A stretch of 20,658 nucleotides of DNA. It comes from VFZS01 sp964353255 (GTDB lineage: Bacteria > Acidobacteriota > Terriglobia > Bryobacterales > Bryobacteraceae). Position 1 is the first letter of the stretch. Each line of letters starts with the position of its first letter. Below the pieces are notes generated by a model, which was given only the letters and a program-made list of their open reading frames with translations, searched no databases and was not told the origin of the DNA. The stretch is taken from the NCBI GenBank assembly GCA_964353255.1, contig CAYGVJ010000101.1, forward strand, positions 1 to 20,658. The letters are read 5' to 3'. Shown piece after piece: positions 15,555-20,658 of this stretch. A program made the translations under genes and the position numbers.

Positions 15555-15806
15555 CTACTTGAGCAGCTTCAGCCGCCGGAGATCGTCTTCGGTCCAGCGA
15601 GCCTGCAAGTCGATCATGGCCTTGAGCGTCTTGACCTCGAAGGTCTCTCCCGGCCGGTGGAAGGAGACCGTGACGCGACGCCCATCGGGGTGAAGGTAAT
15701 GTTGGTGAGAGCCGACCTGCCGGTCCAGCACAAACCCGTCCCGCATTAAGGCGGATATCAGTTCCCTCGCCGTCAGGCTGCGCAGGCGGGACCAGTCGAG
15801 CGCCAT
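15555..15806 (-). CDS. hicA: HicA-type mRNA interferase toxin
   Basis: An 83-residue toxin of the HicA (YcfA) family, which cleaves mRNA through a double-stranded-RNA-binding-like fold. The core is visible: LRSLTARELISALMRDGFVLDRQ, then GSHQHYLHPDGRRVTVSFH with catalytic H34, then TLKAMIDLQ. The last 15 residues form a charged helix (WTEDDLRRLKLLK). It begins 3 nt after the antitoxin stop, so the antitoxin is made first (hicBA order). The pair lies between duplicate glycosyltransferase tails A and B. Length and catalytic histidine suggest that it is intact. Confidence 0.9.
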   Translation of the reverse strand: MALDWSRLRSLTARELISALMRDGFVLDRQVGSHQHYLHPDGRRVTVSFHRPGETFEVKTLKAMIDLQARWTEDDLRRLKLLK

Positions 15807-15809
15807 GCC

Positions 15810-16055
15810 TCAAACGGTCACAGCAACCTGAGGCTCTGAGAACACCTGCACTTGATCGCTCGGCTCCTCCGGCACGGCTTCTCCGTGCTCAATCAGGCTC
15901 TCAACGACCATCTGCACGACTTCCTGGATGTTCTTGAGCGCCTCCTGCTGGGTGTAGCCCCAGGCAGCGCCGCCCTGCCGCACCAAGGCCGGGCAGTAGG
16001 CGTACCAGCGCTCACCGTCCGGCTCCACGACGATCCTGAAGCTATAACTCTTCAT
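15810..16055 (-). CDS. hicB: HicB-type antitoxin
   Basis: An 81-residue partner of the adjacent HicA. MKSYSFRIVVEPDGERWYAYCPALVRQGGAAWGYTQQEALKNIQEVVQMVVESLIEHG is the partially degraded RNase H-like fold typical of HicB. The short C-terminal tail (PEEPSDQVQVFSEPQ) has no obvious helix-turn-helix or ribbon-helix-helix domain, so autoregulation by DNA binding is uncertain. ATG 16055 is chosen because it matches HicB starts; a GTG at 16082 would add nine residues. GGGAG lies about 13 nt upstream. It blocks toxin activity by direct binding, and the 3-nt gap to hicA implies a bicistronic mRNA. Confidence 0.87.
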   Translation of the reverse strand: MKSYSFRIVVEPDGERWYAYCPALVRQGGAAWGYTQQEALKNIQEVVQMVVESLIEHGEAVPEEPSDQVQVFSEPQVAVTV

Positions 16056-16137
16056 CGCCCGCGCCTGCTCCCAGTATTCCACAACTCTGCCCCGCAGTGC
16101 GCCGCGGGACTGAAGTGGAGCGCAGACGCGTCACCCC

Positions 16138-16411
16138 TCACTTCTCTGGCTCAAACCCCACCTCGCTCACGATGATCCCCAACCGGCGGTGATCGCCCGG
16201 CACGGCGAAGGTTCGGTCAACGGTGATGGTGACGGTGACGGTGTCGCCGGCCACCGTGACCGGGGGCGAAGCCAGGGTGTAGCTGCCGGGCGCGGAGTAC
16301 GTCTGCTCCGCTACAGTCCGGCCATTCACCGCCAGCGAAACGCGGCGGGCGGGCGCCTGCTCGGGAATGAAGAACACCACCCGCAGGGGCGCGGGCGCCG
16401 GAGGCGGCTTC
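16138..16411 (-). pseudogene. duplicated 3' end of the GT-C glycosyltransferase gene (copy B)
   Basis: About 274 bp reproduce the last 90 codons of the intact glycosyltransferase (18411-20444), from KPPPAPAPLRVVFF to a proper TGA stop at 16138-16140 after EPEK. From about 16216 to 16410 the DNA is almost identical to the intact copy (one difference seen), while the terminal 70 bp resemble copy A instead. A TTG at 16413 could formally start a 91-residue frame, but there is no ribosome site and the product would be only the end of a membrane enzyme. It marks the boundary between the hicBA cassette and the nuclease/vapBC cassette. Confidence 0.85.
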
Positions 16412-16626
16412 AACGACAGTGGAATTGGCGCACGTCAACAGCCTCTTCAAGAACCAACAGAAGTGCAGAGACCTGGATGAAAGGATGAGCGCCTCAGTCT
16501 GTCTCTGGCCGCAACGCCGGGCAGCGGGAAGCTCGCCGTCGAAGAGGCGCCAGCCGGTCTGGAAGGCGGGTAGTGGGTCCGGCTGCGCGAAACGAATCAG
16601 CAAGCTAGCCGCAGGCATCAGGCGAT
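16412..16626. other. unassigned stretch between copy B and the nuclease-like gene
   Basis: With copy B and the 16056-16137 spacer this makes a 570-bp region without an intact gene. A minus-strand frame from 16618 (MPAASLLIRFAQPDPLP) runs 70 residues and then out of frame through copy B; it matches nothing I recognise. The homology to the glycosyltransferase stops abruptly at 16411. This may be remnant coding DNA left by the rearrangement. Confidence 0.4.
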
Positions 16627-17556
16627 TCAGCTCCGCTGCTGCCTGACTATGTCGAAAATGGACGGACGACCGGCAAACTGTTGTTCACGCCGCAACCGGC
16701 TCTTATCCCGCATTTGCGAGAAAAGGGTGCCAACCGCTGGCGGCAAAGCGCAAGCTGGCAAAGCGTTTGGATTGAGCACAAAATCGGCGCGATAGTAGAT
16801 CATCTGGCTTCTTTCCGGCTCTGGGTGGAGGAACAACACCCCGCCCAGACGCTCGTAGGTGAAAACGTCCTCGGGATCGTTGGGATCGTGATCGGGATTC
16901 GCGAATTCTCGCTCTACGCGGTCACCGAGCCCCGGCAACCCGACGGGCGTAACCTTCAAATCGTCAACAACAACGACGAGGTTGGGGCATCGATCGGTAA
17001 GCTTCGGAAGAGCATTCCGTCTGACCACATCCAGCGCCGCTCGATGCGGCGCAACTGCCCCGCCTTCGCCGTGCAAGTACTTGTCCTGCCTCATCCGCGC
17101 GAAGCGTTTCTGCTTGGCATCCTGTGAGAGACCCCGCCGCTCGGCAACCCGTCGGGGCAGGTGTTCGCCTTGCCAGCCAGGCTGTTTGATCTCAACAAAG
17201 ATGTCCGGGCAGTCGGCAAGGGACACGAGTACATCCCCTTTGGCTGTGCCTTCTCCCGGTGGCTCCCATTGGACGATGCGAAAGCCGCTCCGCGCGAGAT
17301 GAAAGGCACCTCTGGCTTCGGCGAGAAGAGCGTTGCGGTGCTGTGGCGTCTGAACGGCTTGGATGATAGCCAGGAATACCTCGAGGCGGCCCTCACGCTG
17401 CAAGAAGCTGAGTACCTCCTCGACATCATCGGCCCACTCCTGCGAGGCCGGAAACTGGTCGGCGCCCTGCCACCGGGCACCGAAGAGGAGTCGCTCCGTT
17501 AGAGGCCCCAGGCGCAGACCGGTCGGTCGTTGAGACCCGGAACTGCTTTGAGGCAT
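16627..17556 (-). CDS. PD-(D/E)XK nuclease-like protein, uncharacterised
   Basis: A 309-residue cytosolic protein without a family I can name. GDVLV (D108) followed by DIFVEIKQPGW (E122, K124), with a helix containing E80 (LLAEARGAFHLARSGF) in front, reproduces the order of the PD-(D/E)XK nuclease core: helix glutamate, metal aspartate, then E-X-K. A later block (CPNLVVVVDDLKV) could complete the sheet, and the C-terminal third (GGVLFLHPEPERSQMIYY) is beta-rich. ATG 17556 is chosen because AGGAGG lies 3 nt upstream; a TTG at 17670 would add 38 residues. It has no visible specificity or methyltransferase partner. Its place between vapBC and hicBA, with slightly lower GC than the flanking genes, suggests acquired defence or mobile-DNA cargo. 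The nuclease role is inferred. Confidence 0.65.
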   Translation of the reverse strand: MPQSSSGSQRPTGLRLGPLTERLLFGARWQGADQFPASQEWADDVEEVLSFLQREGRLEVFLAIIQAVQTPQHRNALLAEARGAFHLARSGFRIVQWEPPGEGTAKGDVLVSLADCPDIFVEIKQPGWQGEHLPRRVAERRGLSQDAKQKRFARMRQDKYLHGEGGAVAPHRAALDVVRRNALPKLTDRCPNLVVVVDDLKVTPVGLPGLGDRVEREFANPDHDPNDPEDVFTYERLGGVLFLHPEPERSQMIYYRADFVLNPNALPACALPPAVGTLFSQMRDKSRLRREQQFAGRPSIFDIVRQQRS

Positions 17557-17569
17557 GTGCCTCCTGTGG
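17557..17569 (-). promoter_or_regulatory. Shine-Dalgarno site of the nuclease-like gene
   Basis: Minus-strand CACAGGAGGCAC directly precedes ATG 17556 and decides this start over the upstream TTG. The adjoining TGTGGGACAGG on the plus strand may be a fragment of the repeat seen at 2083-2107. Confidence 0.6.
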
Positions 17570-17706
17570 GACAGGTTTGCACTCCCCGTGTCAGCTCGTC
17601 TCTGGAGCCCGAAAGCTGACCATCTTACGGGCCAATCATACCCATTGTACTTCAACGACGAAGTCGGCAAACCGCAGATTGACCCGCCACCGGTAACCGT
17701 GTGGGT

Positions 17707-18120
17707 TCAGAGCGCCACAACAGAAAGTCCTGGGATCAACCGGAAGTGGCGCGGATTCCCCGTGCCAACGGCATAGTCGAGTTCCAGGGCGCAGGCTCCG
17801 ATCAGCAGGTCCTGAAAGGCGATTCGGATTCCCCGTTCCTGCTGCTCGGCGTCGATGCGGCCGGCTCTCCGCGCCATGCGCGTTGTGATCGGATAGACCG
17901 GGACGCTGTCGATGAGATCTTGGACGAACTGCCGCCGCCGATCGGCCGTTGCGGCGTTTTTCGCCCGCCAGATGCCGTGCTCGAGTTCCATCACGCTGAC
18001 GACCGATAGCGCAACTTCGGTTGGTCCGGTGATCGCGCGGAAAACGGCGAGCATCTCCTCCACAGGCAGTCCCTTGCGTTCGCCGGCGATCACAACGCTG
18101 GAGTCCAGGACTAGTCCCAT
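17707..18120 (-). CDS. vapC: VapC-type PIN-domain toxin ribonuclease
   Basis: A 137-residue PIN-domain protein. MGLVLDSSVVIAGER gives the first acidic residue D6, SVMELEHGIWRA gives E45, and FQDLLIGACAL gives D104, followed by the TGNPRHF motif: the order of VapC active sites. VapC toxins cleave tRNA or rRNA and are held off by a cognate antitoxin. The start overlaps the antitoxin gene by 10 nt, typical of a coupled toxin-antitoxin operon. All acidic residues are present, so it appears active. The cognate RNA target cannot be read from sequence. Confidence 0.9.
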   Translation of the reverse strand: MGLVLDSSVVIAGERKGLPVEEMLAVFRAITGPTEVALSVVSVMELEHGIWRAKNAATADRRRQFVQDLIDSVPVYPITTRMARRAGRIDAEQQERGIRIAFQDLLIGACALELDYAVGTGNPRHFRLIPGLSVVAL

Positions 18121-18398
18121 GACGGCGGACTCAGTGGCTCACGACGGCTGTTGATGATGGCTTCGAGGTCCTTTGCGAAGTCCTCGTCGAGAGTGGCGTG
18201 CGAGCCTCGCGCTGTCGCCGTGGCTATGCACTCGTCGATAGACCGGCCCCGGAACTGAACCGGCTTGATCACGGCCACCGGCGCAGCGTCACGTTCCACG
18301 ACCACTTCCGTGCCGAGCTCGACCTTCTCCAGCACGGCCGTGAAGTCCCTGGCCACCTCGGCCTCGCTCATGTGGAGCTGCACCATACCCCCAATCAT
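18111..18398 (-). CDS. Phd/VapB-type antitoxin
   Basis: A 95-residue antitoxin preceding and overlapping vapC. The N-terminal half, MVQLHMSEAEVARDFTAVLEKV, then GTEVVVERDAAPVAVIKPVQ, is the Phd/YefM-like DNA-binding and dimer fold. The C-terminal half (DECIATATARGSHATLDEDFAKDLEAIINSR) should be the toxin-binding tail. ATG 18398 has GGAGGGG 2-3 nt upstream; the second ATG at 18386 is also possible. The gene begins 12 nt after the glycosyltransferase stop on the same strand, so it may be expressed partly by read-through from that gene. Phd-type antitoxins usually repress their own promoter; no operator was identified. Confidence 0.85.
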   Translation of the reverse strand: MIGGMVQLHMSEAEVARDFTAVLEKVELGTEVVVERDAAPVAVIKPVQFRGRSIDECIATATARGSHATLDEDFAKDLEAIINSRREPLSPPSWD

Positions 18399-18410
18399 AA
18401 CCCCTCCGAC

Positions 18411-20444
18411 CTATCCGGCGGGCTGGAACCCCACCTCACTCACAATGATCCCCAACTGGCGGTGATCGCCCGGCACCGCGAAAGTGCGGTCAACGGTGAT
18501 GGTGACGGTGACGGTGTCGCCGGCCACCGTGACCGGGGGCGAAGCCAGGGTGTAGCTGCCGGGCGCGGAGTACGTCTGCTCCGCTACAGTCCGGCCATTC
18601 ACCGCCAGCGAAACGCGGCGGGCGGGCGCCTGCTCGGGAATGAAGAACACCACCCGCAGCGGCGCGGGCGCCGGAGGCGGCTTCAGCAGCACGACGGCGC
18701 GCTCGCTCATCCAGCGCCAGCGTCCGGCTTCAAGCTGGTGGATGCCGCTCAAGATTTGCTGCTCAGCCTCAGGCGCGCCCATGGGCAAATAGGAGAGGGT
18801 GGGCTTACGCTCCAGGACCGTTTCGGCCCGCACCACGTCGATGGGGCCGGCGCTCAGGTCGAAAGGGCGCAGGCCGAACGACGCGGACGAATACGCCGAG
18901 CGGGCGCCCAGCCCGGCCAGGCGGAAGGGCAGCCAGGAGCTTATCTCCTGCTCGGCCAGCGGCACGAGCACGCCGCCCCCGGTGGTGAAGCTGAGCGGCA
19001 GCGCCAGGCGGCTCGTGACTACCACATCGCCGGGTTCGACGGCCTGGCCGCGCATCAACGGCAGGCCCCCTTCGCCTTCGAAGTAGTACCGCAGACCCCA
19101 TTCACCGTTGATCCAAACCCGCCTAGTTGCGGTCTCCTTGGCCAGCGACTGCGCGAACTGGCGGTAGCCGTCCCAGTGCTGGTAGTTCACCCAGGCGAGC
19201 GCCAGGCTGAGAAGCAGTTGCGCGGCGGCTCCGGCCGCGAGCCACCGCCGCCGGGGCAGCGCGCGCGAAACCAGCAGCGCCACGGGCGCCGCCAGTGGCA
19301 ACAGATACCGCGCCGAGCCGGCGAAGAAGACGATCAAGGCCCCGGCGAAGAAGATCAATACCCAGGCCGCGAGGAACCTGGCGTCTGCTTCTGTCCGCTT
19401 CCGGACTGCCGGCAGGCACGCGAGAATGACCAGCGCTCCGACGCCAAAGGAAGCCCAGAAGAGCGGATGCGCATCGAGCAGCGCGCCCAAAGCCGCGATA
19501 GCGAGAGCGGCCCAGAATGTGGCGCGGACACTCGTGTCTGCCGAGCCGAGACCTTCCGCGTGCGGACCCGTTCCGGGCGTCTCGGCTCTCGCGCCTCGAC
19601 ACGAGTGTCGAGGCGGCAAGCAGGAGTGCTTGCGCCACAAAGCCACCACCGCCAGCAGGGGGAAAACAATCCAGCCGGCGTGGACGGTCAGCGCGGCGGC
19701 GCTTGCGAGCTTGCGCCCCAGCGCCTGGAAACCGTAAGCCTGGAAATACCCGGCCAGCACCGAGGCCGGCAGCGCGCCGGTCGAGAGGCGCTCGAAGAGC
19801 TGCCAAGCCAGCAAGGTGAGCACCGGCGTGGTTAGAGCGACCCAGCCCGTCCGCCAGTCCCTGGCCCGCAGCCAGAGGTACACCGCCAGTACCGGCGCCA
19901 GCAGCACCGCCTGATAGGCCGCCAGCGCCGCCAGCGCCATCGCTAGCGCCGCGGCTGCCAGCCAGCGCGCCGAGCGCGCGTCCGCGGCCTTCACCAACAA
20001 GGCCACCGAGGCCATCCAGAAAGCCAGGAACGGCAGGTCGGCCTCGAGGGAGGCGCCGTTGACGACGAAAGCCGGTGTCGCCAGGAACAGCAGCGTGGCC
20101 TCCAGCGGCGCCGTCGAGAACCGCCGCGCCAGCGACCACATGGCCGCCGCGGCCACACCCGAGAACAGCAGGTAGGCGGCGTGAAACGGGACCTCACGGA
20201 CATCGCCCAGGAGCGCCAACAGCCCGGCGAGAAACCAGGCGTTGAGCGGCGGATGCGGATGCCCGCGCATATCCACCACGTCGCCCAGGAACGGGTAACG
20301 CGCGTGGCCGGGGTGCCAGGGGTCGATCTGCGCGTGCTCGGCGCCGGCCAGGTAGTAGACGTCGTCGCCCTGGATGGCCTGGTTGAGGAAGGGCAGTCGA
20401 ATGAGCAGGACCGCAGCCAGAACGAGCAGCAGCCTTAGGCGCAT
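18411..20444 (-). CDS. GT-C fold membrane glycosyltransferase (PMT/ArnT-like)
   Basis: A 677-residue polytopic membrane protein with about ten hydrophobic helices in residues 1-420 and a soluble C-terminal part. GDDVYYLAGAEHA (D27/D28) in the first periplasmic loop is the acidic motif expected of GT-C enzymes, and SARYLLPLAAPVALL near the end of the membrane part is typical of the PMT/ArnT clan. Such enzymes move sugars from polyprenyl-phosphate donors to lipids or proteins outside the inner membrane. The last 90 residues form a beta-rich domain (VSLAVNGRTVAEQTY, TVAGDTVTVTITV) whose DNA is duplicated at 16138 and 15375. Residues of about 270-309 come from an inserted 120-bp repeat lying in a loop between helices. 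It starts 10 nt after the gcvPB stop. The acceptor is unknown. Confidence 0.85.
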   Translation of the reverse strand: MRLRLLLVLAAVLLIRLPFLNQAIQGDDVYYLAGAEHAQIDPWHPGHARYPFLGDVVDMRGHPHPPLNAWFLAGLLALLGDVREVPFHAAYLLFSGVAAAAMWSLARRFSTAPLEATLLFLATPAFVVNGASLEADLPFLAFWMASVALLVKAADARSARWLAAAALAMALAALAAYQAVLLAPVLAVYLWLRARDWRTGWVALTTPVLTLLAWQLFERLSTGALPASVLAGYFQAYGFQALGRKLASAAALTVHAGWIVFPLLAVVALWRKHSCLPPRHSCRGARAETPGTGPHAEGLGSADTSVRATFWAALAIAALGALLDAHPLFWASFGVGALVILACLPAVRKRTEADARFLAAWVLIFFAGALIVFFAGSARYLLPLAAPVALLVSRALPRRRWLAAGAAAQLLLSLALAWVNYQHWDGYRQFAQSLAKETATRRVWINGEWGLRYYFEGEGGLPLMRGQAVEPGDVVVTSRLALPLSFTTGGGVLVPLAEQEISSWLPFRLAGLGARSAYSSASFGLRPFDLSAGPIDVVRAETVLERKPTLSYLPMGAPEAEQQILSGIHQLEAGRWRWMSERAVVLLKPPPAPAPLRVVFFIPEQAPARRVSLAVNGRTVAEQTYSAPGSYTLASPPVTVAGDTVTVTITVDRTFAVPGDHRQLGIIVSEVGFQPAG
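19519..19638. repeat. 120-bp composite palindromic repeat inside the GT-C gene
   Basis: The element is bounded by GTGGCGC (19519-19525) and GCGCCAC (19632-19638). Inside, CACTCGTGT pairs with ACACGAGTG, TGCCG with CGGCA, and AGCCGAGA with TCTCGGCT. Its length is exactly 40 codons, so the reading frame survives. The gene frame translates it as HSCLPPRHSCRGARAE and onward, a hydrophilic peptide between two membrane helices and unlike the rest of the protein. I recall similar peptides in Acidobacteria-type proteins, which needs a search. Confidence 0.8.
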
Positions 20445-20454
20445 CGCAGTCCGA

Positions 20455-20658
20455 TCAGCCGGCGGGCGGCCGCCACCTCAGCACGGGCTTGCGCGCCGCG
20501 GTGACCTCATCCACGCGGGCAGTGCGGGTGTTGTGCGGGGCCTTCAACACCAACTCCGGATTCTCCTCCACCTCGCGGGCGATCGAGATCAGCGCGTCGA
20601 TGAACAGGTCCAGCTCGCGCTTGCTCTCGGTCTCGGTGGGCTCGATCATCATGGCCCC
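20455..20658 (-). CDS. gcvPB: glycine dehydrogenase (decarboxylating) subunit 2, C-terminal end
   Basis: Only the last 67 codons lie in the window; the gene continues past the right edge. MIEPTETESKRELDLFIDALISIAREVE followed by APHNTRTARVDEV and ARKPVLRW is the conserved end of the P-protein of the glycine cleavage system, in the two-subunit form found in many bacteria. The P-protein is PLP-dependent and decarboxylates glycine. The TGA is 10 nt before the glycosyltransferase ATG on the same strand, so they may be co-transcribed although their functions are unrelated. Confidence 0.9.
   Translation of the reverse strand, partial: GAMMIEPTETESKRELDLFIDALISIAREVEENPELVLKAPHNTRTARVDEVTAARKPVLRWRPPAG

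Noticed and set aside
16138..16413. A 91-codon minus-strand frame as an independent gene
   Set aside because: It is the tail of the glycosyltransferase with only an accidental TTG start; annotated as a gene fragment.
16217..16618. A 133-codon minus-strand frame
   Set aside because: Its second half reads copy B out of frame, and the first half matches nothing known; listed only as an unassigned stretch.

Overview
The window looks like a chromosomal piece of a high-GC Gram-negative soil-type bacterium, most likely an Acidobacteriota member of the Solibacter/Bryobacter kind. This is inferred from Tat-exported sugar-isomerase and Gfo/Idh/MocA proteins, a CocE-type hydrolase, and GC-rich hairpin repeats that read through genes in frame. 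I could not run a search, so the taxon is not proven. I see no rRNA, tRNA, CRISPR array, transposase or integrase.

Layout. 108-2946 (minus): two tandem Tat-exported hydroxypyruvate-isomerase-like TIM-barrel paralogues followed by cysteine synthase, with a pair of mirror-image REP-like hairpins between the paralogues. 3132-4958 (plus): a 608-residue protein I do not recognise. 5108-8391 (plus): an exported HEXXH metalloprotease with a Cys/transmembrane/Arg C-terminal tail, translationally coupled to a divergent paralogue of prolipoprotein diacylglyceryl transferase (Lgt). 8419-9639 (minus): a Tat-exported oxidoreductase, divergent from a BON-domain protein (9677) and a CocE/NonD hydrolase (10111). 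12079-15412 (plus): an envelope-biogenesis run of parvulin isomerase, small HEXXH protein, TlpA-like thioredoxin lipoprotein, DsbD-alpha-like protein and a family 9 glycosyltransferase.

15375-20658 (minus) is the most rearranged part. From the right it holds the 3' end of gcvPB, a large GT-C membrane glycosyltransferase, a vapBC-like toxin-antitoxin pair, a PD-(D/E)XK nuclease-like gene, a duplicated fragment of the glycosyltransferase 3' end, a hicBA pair, and a second, shorter duplicate of the same 3' end. Toxin-antitoxin genes therefore sit between direct repeats of a neighbouring gene's tail.

The two candidates for something new are (i) the protease/Lgt-paralogue pair, which could be a dedicated system that modifies a C-terminal cysteine, and (ii) the toxin-antitoxin/nuclease cassettes separated by direct copies of the glycosyltransferase tail. 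Recurring themes are GC-rich hairpin repeats inserted in frame in coding sequence, and -10 boxes placed so close to start codons that several mRNAs may be leaderless.
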